Below are positions 38,527 through 51,998 of a DNA stretch of 64,000 nt, one piece after another. A model generated the notes under the pieces. It was not told the origin of the DNA. It was given only the letters and a program-made list of their open reading frames with translations, and made no database searches. Source of the DNA: Ichthyophthirius multifiliis (Eukaryota; Ciliophora; Oligohymenophorea; Hymenostomatida); NCBI RefSeq assembly GCF_000220395.1, contig NW_004087459.1, positions 1 to 64,000 of the forward strand. The letters run 5' to 3'. Position 1 is the first letter of the stretch; every line of letters begins with the position of its first letter. The translations under genes and the position numbers were made by a program.

Positions 38527-39088
38527 ATATATATATATATTTATTTTAAAATTATAATATTTTTTTTTATTTATTTATATTTGAAATTAATTATTCAATT
38601 ACAAAAAAATACATAATTAAATTAATCGTTTAAATAATAAAATTTATAAATAAATATAAAAGCATAAAAAAATAAATTTAATAAAATATTAGTTAGTTTA
38701 ACTTAAAAATATAATATATAATTTTTTAAATAAATTTTTATTAATTAATTTATTAAATTAATTATTGATTTTTTCGTTTCTTTTTCTATAACTAATTTAT
38801 TATTTTCTATTTAATTTTATTTTATATAAATAAAACATTTACTTTACATATATATGTTTATAATCTTTTATAAAAAAGATAATTATTATATTGTTTTTTT
38901 ATCAATATTTTTTTTTTTTTTTTTTTTCGAAGAAAAAAAAATATATATAAAAATTTACTTTTTAGTTAAAACTAAAAAAAAATAGTTCTATACAAATTAA
39001 CAAATTATATATAAAGAAATAAAAATTTTAAATAAAATAATTTATTAATATTTTTTTATATTTAAAAAAATAATAAAAAATACAAAAT
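38527..39088. other. AT-rich intergenic spacer
   Basis: A/T-rich sequence between two minus-strand genes. It holds a poly-T/poly-A pair at about 38911-38942 (T-run, CGAAG, A-run) that could form a hairpin downstream of the Rab gene. Nothing else is recognisable. Confidence 0.45.
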
Positions 39089-39928
39089 TCAACTAAATCC
39101 ATCTTTCCCACAACAAAAATTTTTTCTTGGTAAATAAACTCCATCTTATAATTTTTTATTTTTATTAGTAGAAGTATTATAATCATTAGAAATACACAAA
39201 TCATATATTTCTAAAAATAAAAAATGTATAAAATTAATATATAAAAATATCTATTTTTATTTTATTTTATTTTATTTATTTTATTTTTAAAAAAACCAGA
39301 AACTAATTAAGTAAATGCTGTATCAATATTAACGTCTTCTAAAGCGCTTACTTCTATATATTATATTCCACAAGCTTAAGCAAAATCACAAGCTTCATTT
39401 AAACTTACAGCCCTTAAATTAATTAAATCGCATTTATTTCCAACCAAAAGAATTTGAGTATGTTTTTCACCATAATCTTTAATCATTTATAACCATTATT
39501 CGCAACTTTAAAACGTTGATTTTTTTGATATATCATATATCAACATAGCACCTATTGCTCCTCTAAAATATTATTAAGTTACAGCTTTAAATGTTTCCTA
39601 ACCGGCTGTGTCCCATATTTATAATTATATTATTTTATCTTCGGCCGTTATAACTCGGTTAGCGAACTCGACTCCGATTGTTGACGTATTGTCTATTTGG
39701 AAATCTTCTCGAGTAAATCTTGATAATATATTACTTTTTCCTACTGCTATGTCTCCTTTTATTTTTTATTTTTTCAGTTTTTTTTTTCAGTTTTTTTTTT
39801 TCAGTTTTTTTTTTATTTTAATATTTTTATTTATATGACTATATTTGCTATTTTAAATTTTATTATTTACCTACTAATACTATTTTAAATAAAAAATCAT
39901 AATTATATTTGCATTATTCAATTTCCAT
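39089..39928 (-). CDS. Rab-family small GTPase (Rab11/Rab2-like)
   Basis: Three exons (39871-39928, 39297-39755, 39089-39210) encode 212 residues. All GTPase motifs are present: G1 GDIAVGKSN, switch I TSTIGVEF (the effector Thr), G3 WDTAGQETFKAVTQQYFRG, G4 VGNKCDL and G5 [15 protein letters not shown] and the [14 protein letters not shown] segment place it in the Rab group near Rab11/Rab2, which direct vesicle traffic in recycling or secretion. The P-loop has Ile-Ala where Ser-x is usual (GDSxVGKS). The C-terminus reads [10 protein letters not shown]: the prenylatable Cys pair is present but followed by six residues instead of lying at or near the end. Divergent from the desaturase gene. Confidence 0.9.
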
Positions 39929-40313
39929 TTTTTTTATTTATAATATTTTATTTTATTAATATTTTTGTTTTATATATATATATTTTTTTTTATTTATTTA
40001 AAATTTATATTAATTAGTAAATAATTTATTTATTTATATTAATTTTTTATTTATTTAATTATAAATTAAATATATTAAATTATTATTTAAATATTTTTAT
40101 TTATTTACAAAAAAAAAAAAAATATAATTTATTTATAATAATTAAAATTATAATTTTTTTTTTAAAAAAAATTATAATAATAAATTAAAATTAATTTAAA
40201 AAAATAAAATTATAAAAATGCAAATTTTTCTAGAATAATATATAAAAATAAAAAAAACCTAAAAAATCTAAAACGCATCAAAAGAAAAACATTTTAAAAA
40301 AAAAAAAAAAAAT
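39929..40313. promoter_or_regulatory. Divergent spacer between the Rab and desaturase genes
   Basis: A 385-nt A/T-rich spacer holding the 5' regions of two divergent genes. It includes a poly-A run immediately before the desaturase ATG. No defined element can be named. Confidence 0.35.
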
Positions 40314-41405
40314 ATGCCGGAAATAAAAAACTCGATTTTCAACGGAGAACGTGAAATAACTCTATCTGATATAAAAGATGCTATACCAGCCCATTTATTT
40401 AAGAGATCTGAGCTCCGTTTTTTTATCTCAGTCTTCAATTCTGTGAGCCTAACCCTATTAACAGCTTACATAGCACACAAAGTAATACCTTTATAACTCT
40501 CTTATACCCCTTTATGGCTATTATATGGTATAATAAATGGTACAATAGCAGTAGGAATATGGATTTTAGGACATGAATGCAGTCATGGTGCATTTTCTGA
40601 AAAGAAATGGGCTAATGATTTATTAGGATATATATTACACACTATAGTTTTCGTGCCTTATTTTTCATGGTAATACTCCCATAATATCCACCATTCGAAA
40701 TGTAACAATATAATCGAGGATGAGACTCATGTTCCTAAAAAAGAAGGAAATCCTAGACTTTATGTATGGTAGAAAATCAAGGAAAAACTTGGTACTGAAT
40801 CTTTATCTATTATTTATTTACTTAATTTAACTTTAATTGGATTGCCATTATATTTAATGTTCGGAGCCTCAACAGGTTCTTCTAGAAATTTTAGTTCTCA
40901 TTTTATTGTACCTAATGATCTTTTTAATGGAAAAATGCTGTTTAAAGTACACTTATCGAATTTAGGAATAGTCTTTGTAATCTATTTGTTATATTTATGG
41001 GCTAAAGCTACATGTTTTATGTAAGTTTTGTTCATTTATTTGATTCCTTATGTTGTTGTAAATGGGTGGATTTCAATTATTACTTTCCTATAACATAATG
41101 ATGAAGATGTTCCTCATTTCGATAATAGAACTTGGAGTTGGCTAAAGGGTGCTATGTGTACTATTGATAGAAATTATCCAGAATACATTAATGCATTGCA
41201 TCATAATATTGGAAATACACATGTTTTACATCATGTTTTTCATGAATTACCTCATTATCATGCGAGAGAAGCAAATGTTTATTTTAAATAAATTGTAGGA
41301 AGTGCATATATTTAAGATAAAAAAACTATATGGTAGGCTATATTATCAAATAGTAAATTAATTTGTGTTAAAGAAAAGGAAGAAGGAGTTTATTATTATA
41401 AATGA
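40314..41405 (+). CDS. Delta-12 (omega-6) fatty acid desaturase
   Basis: A single exon of 363 residues. It has the three His boxes of membrane di-iron acyl desaturases in the plant/protist FAD2 pattern: HECSHGAFS, HNIHH and HVLHH. The spacing and flanks (WILGHECSHG, YFSWQYSHNIHHSKCN, NIGNTHVLHHVFHELPHYHA) match delta-12 enzymes that make linoleic from oleic acid. Hydrophobic segments (SLTLLTAYIA, WLLYGIINGTIAVGIW, FVIYLLYLW, ISIITFL) fit four membrane spans. The start MPEIKNSIFNGEREITLSDI aligns with the usual N-terminal ITLSDIKKAIP motif (seen here as ITLSDIKDAIP). Its base composition is noticeably less A/T-rich than its surroundings, as expected of a conserved enzyme. No sign of disruption; the stop is TGA. 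Confidence 0.94.
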
Positions 41406-42807
41406 TGTATTTAATAATATATATATATATATATATATATAAATATATAAATAAATATATAAATAAATATTTATATATATTTATATATATTTATTTTATT
41501 ATAATTATTTATGTATTTATTTTTTATATTTTTTATGAATTATTTTTTAAAATTTTCTATATATAATTTTTAATCTATAATATATTATTTCTTAAAGTGC
41601 ATAAATTATTATTTTTCAAATATAATATTAAAAAATAATAAATTTGTGAAAAAATGTATATAATAAATATATTTGTACTTTTAATAATATATTTTTATTT
41701 ATAATACATATTTATTTAAATATTTTTTTTTAATATATTTATTTTTTATATTATTAAATTTATTTATTATAGACAAATTATATAATAATAAATAATATTT
41801 TAGTAATTATAAATAATAAAAATATTAAGATATTTAATATATTTTTATGTTTAAAAATATTTTTAATTCAAATATTAATAAAAAATATCTATGATAATAG
41901 GAATTTTAAATAAATATGGAAAATAAATAAAAACATAGCAAATCTATATTATTTCGTATGATATTAACTTAATAAGTAAAAATAAATATAACATTTTTTT
42001 TTTTTTTTATTTATTCAATTATTAAATAAAATTATAAATTTTTGTATTATATATAATAAAAATATCTTATTTTCTATTTATTTAAATAATTTAATACTTT
42101 AAATAATAATTTTAAATTTTAACTTCTATATATGTAAACAATATAAGAGAGCTTTGTGAAATAAAAATATATTACAATTCATATAAAATTAAATATACAA
42201 GAACTTGAATGGTTTTAAAAATAAGTATAGCTTATTATTTTTAATTTAGATTGATAAAAATTAATGATACACTCGATTAAACGGAAATTAAGAATAAGAA
42301 TATACTAAATTATATAAATAAAAATGTATGAAAACAAAATAAATATAAGAAAAAAAAAAAAAAAATAGTTACTTAATGAATATTAATTAAATTGTATGAA
42401 TAACTCAATTTAATAAAAATATCGAAATTAAAGTATTTTAAAGTAAAAAAGAAAAAATAAATTTAATTAATATAGTTTTAAGAGTTTTGAAATAATTTTA
42501 AATACTTAAATGTTTAAATATAATATATATAAATTTAAAAACATAATAAGAAAAAATAATATAAATGATATAAAAATAATTAGAAAATATATAATTTATT
42601 ATAAAAAAATATTTAATAAAATGAAGGATAGAAAATATTGATGACAAAATAATTTTAAAAATTAGAAAAATTATATATTATAGTACTTTAAATTTAAATA
42701 AAATTAAATGATGAATTTTATAATAATATTAAATATTGAAAATTATATAAAATATATATATAGGAAGAAAACATAGTAAAATAAAAATAAATAATATATA
42801 AATAATA

Positions 42808-42844
<37 letters not shown>

Positions 42845-43144
42845 ATATATATATTTATTTTTAATTATTTATATATATTTTTATATATATTTTTTTTTTT
42901 TTTTTTATAAATATATATTTATATTCTTTTTTCTTTTATTTAAAAAATTCTCTATACATTTATAGATAAAAATTATTTTCTTTTTTTTAATATAAATATA
43001 AATAAAAATATAATATATTACTATGTTTAATATAATATTTTTAATTTTTGTTAATTTAATTTGTTGTGTATTCTTATATTTTTTTTAATTTTTGTACTTT
43101 TTATTTTGATTCTTTTTTAATTAATTTTTCATTTATAATATTCT
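41406..43144. other. AT-rich intergenic region
   Basis: About 1.7 kb with TA tracts (41417-41440, 42806-42830) and T-runs (42831-42845, 42890-42906). No coding segment with protein-like character is recognisable on either strand. Confidence 0.5.
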
Positions 43145-43548
43145 TCATATTTATCCTTTTTTTAAATTTTATAATACTTTATTTACAATATTATCTTTAT
43201 TGTATGTTTTTATTTCATTTAATTCCTATAATTAAAATTGATAAAATTATTTTATTAATTTTTAATTTACATCATCTATAGTTGGGTTTTTTCTATTAGA
43301 TATATAATTATCATATCTTTTTGTAGAAGGGTGTAATACTTCAGGATGTAAATATTTTAAATCATTTTTGAACTATCGAAAAAATATTTTAAATAATATA
43401 AAATAATTTTATACCCATATTTCATTCATATAATAACACCAATAACAATAGATAAGAGGATAAATTAAAATAAATTATGACCAAAATAGTTTTTAAACAA
43501 ATTAATTTTTTTTTAATAGTAAAAATTGTATATTTTCGTAAAATTCAT
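43145..43548 (-). CDS. Possible small membrane protein
   Basis: Two segments look protein-like on the minus strand. The first, starting MNFTKIYNFYYQKKINLFKN, runs into the hydrophobic span FGHNLFQFILLSIVIGVII. The second, after a plausible GT...AG intron (about 43374-43415), reads FKNDLKYLHPEVLHPSTKRY and then NPTIDDV. A basic aromatic N-terminus plus one transmembrane span resembles small mitochondrial inner-membrane subunits. The two segments are not in one frame as I read them, so an indel or a different splice is needed. I do not recognise the family. Confidence 0.35.
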
Positions 43549-43951
43549 TTGAAAAACTAAATAAAATCTTAAATTAGTTTTTTTTTTTTTTTTTTTTTTA
43601 ATTTTATATAATATATATATGAAATTTTTTAATTTAATTTTTATTCTTTTATAAATAAATTTATTTTTATTGTATAATATTTATAAGAAATAATTAATTA
43701 GATTTTTTTATTAAAATAATATTCAAATTAAATTTTTATGATTATATTTTATTATTATTTAATAATTAATTGTATTTTATTTTATTATTCAAAATAAATG
43801 ATTTTTTTTTTTTGTAAATATTACTTTTAGTAATAATCTATATAATGAAAACATTTTCTATATAATGTCCTACAATTAATGTTAAACTAAGTTAAATTAA
43901 ATAATATATTTTTAAATAACATTTTTTTTATTTTAACAATAATAGATTTAA
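43549..43951. other. AT-rich divergent spacer
   Basis: A/T-rich sequence with T-runs at 43580-43600 and 43803-43813, between a possible minus-strand gene and the large plus-strand gene. Nothing else is seen. Confidence 0.4.
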
Positions 43952-44814
43952 ATGAAGATTAAGAAATTATTTAATTTATTTATATTAGTATGTCGAATTT
44001 ATTACTTATTCGTTCTTAAGATAAAAAGTCGGGATCAACTACTTTAATTTATTTTAATATTCAAAAAGAATCTTATTAATTTCATACAATATGTAGACCA
44101 TATTTTTTTTTTTAACTAATAATAAAATTAATACATAATACTAAATAAAAATAATTATAAAGTACAAAGTAGTTATCTTGATATGTAATATAACTTTGAT
44201 ATAGAATCTTTAGTTGCTTTGACAAATAAAATGTTATATATTTTAGATCCTTGTAGTTTTAAGTTAATAAATTCGTATGAACATTAAGAATTTTTTTAGA
44301 ATATAATAGATTTAAGGTTAAGAGCTTATACTCCTTACTGCGATTACTTTTCAAACTGCTCTAGTAAACATAAGGACAGGATAATCTATTAAATATTTTT
44401 ATGCTTGTATTTTTTTTTATTAAATATATAAAATATTCTAAAATTAAATATTAATTAGATAACTGGAAAGATATAATTGAAGAATATATGAGTGATTCTT
44501 AGTATATAATTTTATAAAGCGAATAGAATTTGATTATACTTTTAAAAAAGAGCAAAATCGAAGTATTTGATATTTAAAACATTTATTTATTTTAGATTGA
44601 AACAGGTAATAAATATAAATAATAAATGATTTAATAAATCCAAAAATAAATAAAGTTCCTAAAAATAACTAATATTAGTAAAAAATATATGGTTTTTTAA
44701 GAATAGATAATACAGATTTCGTATTTACTTTTAGTGCAAATATAATTAGAGCATGGAATTTCGAAGATCCTTAAAATTAAAATATTGAAAGACTAATTTT
44801 TGAATTAACAGGTA

Positions 44815-44845
<31 letters not shown>

Positions 44846-47800
44846 TTTTTTAGTTGGAGAAAAAACCTCCAGTTTAAGAAATGCAAATAAAATTAAAAAA
44901 AATGATGAAATTTATATATATTTTAGTGAATTTATTGACAATTAACAAAATTCAGTATCAAATAAATTACATATATATAAATTAGTTATAAACAAAGAAA
45001 ATAAAGAATGCTCTATTACACATTTTCTGACTCATAATATAACTTATAAAGTATTTGTTTTAATTGAGGGAACATTTTAAATGTATTTTGCTTATAAAAA
45101 TTAAGTTTTTACTATGATTGATATATTTAATGAAAAAACTGAAATTAAATAAATTAGTTGTATTTAAATATTAATCATTAATTATTTTATTTATATATAC
45201 TTTTTATTAATGTTATATATAGAACATTTAAGTTTTGAAACACTTCCTTCATATGTTATTCATGATTAAAAATTACTTTTATCAATAGATAATGAGGCTA
45301 AAGGATTAATATTTAAAGATTATAACTTTAATTTAATAAAACGTAAGTTTTTTGATAAATATGTTACTAATTTACCTAGAGGATTCAGCTAGTTTTATGG
45401 AGATGAAAGCTCCTTTGTAATAATTTCAAGGATTGAGGCAAAAATGGTTTCTTATTATCCTCATGGTTTTTATTATTTCAATATAAATACAAATAAAGTA
45501 AATTTAATAATTTTAAAATATATAAACAAAAAGAAAAATTAAAAAAAGGAAATATATTATTCATTAAATCATCCATCTTAAGTCAGAAAAGAAATAGTAG
45601 AATCATTTATATTTGAATAAGAATATTTCGTATGTTTTTTAATAAATCCTTATTATATACTATATGACAAAGATATATAAAAAATATAAGAATAATATAA
45701 ATATCATAAGTATGAATGCATGAAAATCTCTTTAACATAATCATCCTATTAAGTATATGAACTTTCTCTAAAAGAAAAATATCCTTAAGGATATAGTGAT
45801 GAACCTTATAGGTGTAAAGTTCATATTAAAGATAAATATCTGATATGTTTTGATTTAAGAGGTTAATTTCATAAATGGTCTATTCCAGATTTTAAACTTA
45901 TATATTATGGAAAAAGTATTTTAAACCAATATATAAATTATTTTATATTAGTAAAAAAAAATATATATATATTTTTAGTTGATTGCCAAGACATGTTTTA
46001 AATGTAAATTTTAGAAAAGTAAAATATTATTGTAATGGATTGTAATGTTTAACAACACATAATAGCATTCAATTTAATAACTTTTGAGTTTATTATCTAT
46101 GAAAATCATAATACTTGGATGTATACAAGTTTTGTTGATGATGTGAGTGGATTTGTAGGCTTTAATGGCTAAAATGATCGTTAGATACGTATTTTTAATA
46201 CAAATGCAAAGTATGGTAACTATTTAGTTTTAAGAATTGAGGAATTGTATAGTGTTGATATAACAACTTTAAATTATGATAAATATAATAAGGATATTTT
46301 TTAAGGGACTACTGTTACTAGCAGACGTATTAATATAAAGGAATGTTTATTAGATCTTAATAATTGTAAATAATGTGAATAGAATTTTTATTTTGATATA
46401 AATAAAGATTATTATGAAGACAAATTTCCCGATATTAATAAAGATATATATTTTTATGGAAATGGAAGTTAATAAAACCCTTATGCAACTCATAGATAGT
46501 TGATTGAATTTTAATTAATATTGAACTATTTATCACTTAATTTTATATTTATCGAAGATATTAAATGTATTATATATATAAATACTTCTTCATTCCAACT
46601 CTAAATATAAAACTCGCTTTTCTAAAATAGTTATCTAAGTAAAGTTTTAATTACTTTCAATTCTTACTAAAGTGATTAATAGGCTTTATTTTTATATTAA
46701 AATATTGTTTAGTTTTAAAATTTAAAATTTTTAGAATTTAATGGTATTAAATTTTAATTTTAAATTAATGATCAAATAAGATAATCTTAGTATTGTGGAT
46801 TTAAATTTAATAATATATAATAGATAAATTTAATTAATATTTATCAAGAAAATTATGATAAAAGTTCTAATATTTTCTGCGGGAAAATACATGTAGAAGC
46901 ATCTTAGATTAAAATTTAATAATTGATTTATTAAAACCATTTTTTTGATTAAACTATGATTTCAGTTATAAACTCTCCGATTGTATAATAAAATTATATT
47001 AATATAAATTACTTTTTAGTATAGTTTTTTTTAATTTTTTTTTTAAATAAAATGAAATAATCCATTTTTTTCAATAATTTTTTTTAAAAAAAAAAAAATA
47101 TTAAAAAATAAAGTATATTTTTTATTTTTCCTTTTTTTAAAAAATAAAAAAAAGATTGAAATAATAAATCTTTAATTAATAGGAAACGTATTTGAAAATT
47201 GTTAGTTTTTTGAAATATTAAATGGTGAATCATAATTAATTTTAGAAGAAATATAACTTTTGAATAATAAAATTTATTAAATTAATGAAATTTAAGGATT
47301 TTTTACTTTTACATCTATAAATGTAAAACATGGAGTATTTAAAAATAACGAATTCGTTAATGTTTTATTATTTAACAGTAAAGAAACAACCCCTGATTTA
47401 ATTTAAGAATTCTATTTTGAAACGATAATATTTGAAAATAATAATATAATTACAAATTCATAAACATTTTTTCTTTCTATGAAGTTTCCTTCATTTTAAA
47501 AACCAGAGTATTAATTATAAATATACGATTTTTATTTTAAAAATAATTAAATTTTATATGATTCAAAAGAATTAGAAATTAATTATATTTATTTAATTAG
47601 TATTTTTAATGTAGCTGAAATTTAAATATTTTAATTTAAATTATTAAATACTTAAAATTTAGGCATATTAAATTCTTATAATTCAAATAAATTTGAAATG
47701 TAAAATGTTCAAATAAAAAACGATGAAATTAAATTAGATCAAAAAATAACTCCTTCATTATTTTTTTTAAATGAAATTAGAAATTTTAAAATATATTAAA

Positions 47801-50800
47801 TCGAAATAATAAATAAATATTAATAAATTAATCTTTAATAATAATAAATAATGTATATTTATCAAGGATTATAATAATAATAGAAAAAGTTATTTTTAAA
47901 TCAAATTTTATGGAATCAACCTAACCATTTTATTCTTGCAATCCAGTATAGATAATTAATGAAAACGCTGCGGAAATTTTTATTGATGAAACATTATTTT
48001 AAGATGGATATTTGAAAGCAACTTCTAATAGTATTTCACCTTCTACAAATGCGTTTTGGATTAAAAATATACAAGGAAAAACTTCTATTAAAAATAGTTA
48101 ATTTTTTAATAATTATTCGACAGGTATTTATAATAATTTAAAGATTTTTTCTGATTCGATTATTTGTGAGAATAATATTTTTAGAAATAGTTCTTTTCCT
48201 TTGGTTAATTAAAATCAGAATTAATAATTAAATTACAAAAATATTAGAATAATAGGGGGATTTATTAATGCTGTTACATAAAATATATAAATTTTAAACA
48301 CATCTTTTACTGATTCTTATGCTAATGAAGCTTCTTTTATTTAATTATAGACTTTTTCAAATAAGATTTATTGTTTAATTTCAAATTCATTCTTTAGTAA
48401 TGGATTTTCTTTAAAATCTGGGGCAATATTTATTGATGTATAATTACTTTAAGGTAAATTAGAAATAATAAAAACTGAATTTAGAAATATTTATTTAACA
48501 AAAAATAATGAAAATTTAATATAATTTAGGTATTTTTTTGTAATAAAAAAAAAAAAAAAAAAATTTTGTTTTTTTTTTTTTAAAAAAAAAGTAATAATTA
48601 GAATAAATAAAATTATGATATTTTAATTTTTTAAGATATTTTATTTGAAAATATATTTTCTAATTATTAATGTAGTTTATTAGAATTAATAAATACTAAT
48701 ATTTTTATTGCGGATATTAAAATTTAAGGATCTTAATCTAATTTACTTATTCATAAATATTTTGAAAATCAATATTAAGATTTATTTCCTTGTAGTCAAA
48801 TAAAAACTGAACAAACTAAAATTTTAATTTAAAATTTATAAATAAGTTATTTATTTTATAAAACTAGTAACTTAATAAAAGACATTTCATATAATATATT
48901 ACTTACAGATACATTTTCAGAAATAAGCTTAAATAATATAAAAATATCAAATAATTAATTATTATTAAATTAAAAAATAATATAAGCTTTAAAATCTAAA
49001 ATAAAAATGCAATAAATATTCATAGAATAAATAAACTAAAATAATGAATTAAAATTTGATTTAGACAATATCTAAAACGGAATGATTTATTTATAATAAA
49101 GTACATTATTCGCATAGGAATTAAAAATTAAATAAGTTAATTGCTTTAATTGCCTTGGTGGTATATTTAGCTTATATGAATCTCCTTCAGATATATTCGA
49201 TAGTATTTTTGAATAAATAATCGTAAATATATTTAATATAGAAAATATTATTATTATTATTATTATTTTTTAAAAAAGGCAATTAATGGTGGTTCAATAT
49301 ACATAAATAATCCTTTAGATAATACTAATATTATTAATTGCTAATTTATTGGAGGTTAGTCAAAAAAAAATGGAGGTGCGATCTCAGTTGAAATTGATAT
49401 AGATAGATAATATAAAATAAATATAAATAAAAGTATTTTTAAATAATTAAAAGCAGATGAAAAAGCAGGAGCAATATACTTATATTAAGAATTCCTTCCT
49501 TCTATATAAAATGAAATTTTAATATAAAATTCAACCTTTTAAGAATGTCAAGCTAAAATAGGTGGTTCTTATACTTATACTGGAATAATCCCTAAAACAA
49601 AAAATTTGTATAATATATAAAATAAAGCTTCATTATTTGGATAGAATCAGTATTCGTTTCCCAGTAAAATTAATTTAATAAATACTAGTCCTTAAATAAT
49701 TGTTAAAAATGAAACATTTGCAATAATTTAAGATTTTAAAAGTGGAGATTTTATTGGATAATTATAATTTTAACTTTAAGATTAATTTGGAGAAAATATT
49801 AAATTGTTAGACTTTGAAGATATTGTAATTAAAAAAAGCTATTTAGAAATCGATCCAAATCAGGATAAAATAGAAGAGTATTAAATATAAGGATCTCATA
49901 ATTTTATTTATGATACAGATAAATATATCTTTATTGTTTAAAAAAATAAACTTATTGGAATTCCAGGATCAGTTTTAAATTTATTATTACATGTAGAATA
50001 AATAAAATAAATTTAAGATTATTAAATTATTGAAAATAAATATATATTTAAAATTTAAATTAATATTAGAGAATGTTAATTAGGTGAAATTTAGAAAAAA
50101 TCTGAATAAATAATTAACTAATGTATATATTTAATTTTATTATATTTATTTTTTTATAATAAAACAAAACAAAAAAAGAAAATTATTAAATAATTGAATG
50201 CTCAAAGTGTGAAAAAACTACTTATTCATTAGGAGATAATAATGAATGTAAAAAATGTCCAGATGGTGCCGAATGCTTAGGAGGAAATTAATTATATATA
50301 TTACCTGGATATTGGAGAGTAAGAGAAACATCAAATTTAATTGAAAAATGTTTTTAGTTAGAGACAAATTGTATAGGAGGTTTATTCACAGGGAATAATC
50401 TTTGCTATGAAGGACATATAGGTGCATTATGTGAGGAATGTGATGTAATAAAATAAAATATAATTTAATTTAATACGAATTTTTTTGTTTTTTTTTTGTT
50501 TTTTTTGTTTTTTTTTTCTTCTTCTTAAGATTGAGGGTATATATTGGCCTCAAAGATTTGGAAAGGCCTAAAATTTTTCATGTACAAATTGCAAAAATAT
50601 TAAAGGAAATTTTTATTGGTTAGTAATTAGCTATTTTGTAATATAAGCTTCTATTTTTATAGCTATTAAAGACGATATATTTGCAAGATAAGAAAAAGTA
50701 TTTATATTAATATTTTATTAATTATTATTTATTTTCTTATTAAAAAAATTAAAAAGTATATTCTAAAATAATTCCTTGAAAATGGAACTTATTTAAATAA

Positions 50801-51927
50801 GAAAAAAGATAATATTGATTCAAAAACAACTACATATTTAAAGTTTTTTTCACATTATTTTTAAATAATTACTTCTTTAGCAGATTTCGATATACAAATA
50901 CCCCATGGATTATTAACAATATAAATTCTTGCAGCTTAGCCAATTAGAAATGCTTTAAATAGTTTATAATGTGCTTTAATAAATCTAAATTTTTAAATAC
51001 CAATTCATTATTTCTTATATATATTTTCATGTGTACTACCATTTGCATATTTATTGTCATTTTATATTCTAATTAGAATATATTATTTATATAAGAAAAT
51101 AGTATTTTCACACTATATTTTGATAACAGCAGGATTATTTATATTCTTTTACATTTAAACTGATTTAGCCTCAATGATGATATAACTATTAAGTTGTAGA
51201 AAAATCGCAGATAAATTTTATTTAATAGGAAATATGTCATATGAATGTGATGAAAAATTTGATTATTATGCAATTGTTTTGGTACTTCCAACATTATTTA
51301 TTTTCTTAATTATGATTCCTCTTCTTTTTTTAATAATTCTTTACTAAAATAGGTTTAAGTTAAAAGATTATAAAGTCATATTTAAATATGGATATTTATT
51401 AAGAGAATATAAATAAAGTACTTATTATTGGGAATTTGTTAAAATGATGTAAAGAATGCTCATTATTTTTGCAATTAATTTCTATTCTTAATATTAAATT
51501 ATTAAAGGTTTCCTCATTTTAATGATTTTACTTATATATCTGATTCTTATTAATTAGAAAAAACCTTATCTAAATCCAGATAATAACCTAATTGATATTT
51601 TTTTGACTTCTACGTGTTTTGTTACATGCTTTTTTGGTGTTTTTATTTATAAAAATGAATTTAAGTATTTTAAATATTCTTCTCTTATTCTAATTATTGC
51701 TATAAATATTGCATTTATGTGTTTCATAACTAAAAAAATAGCATATGTTTATATTTTATAGTTAAAATAAATTTTTATAAACCTAATACTTCATAGAAAA
51801 ATAAGAAAGTTTTTTAAAATAAAATACGATCCTGAAAAAAAATAAAAAGAAATAAATTAAAAAATTAGAAATGTTAAAAATAAAATATGTAGTGGAATTT
51901 AACTAATTAGAAGTATTTATTTATTAA

Positions 51928-51998
<71 letters not shown>

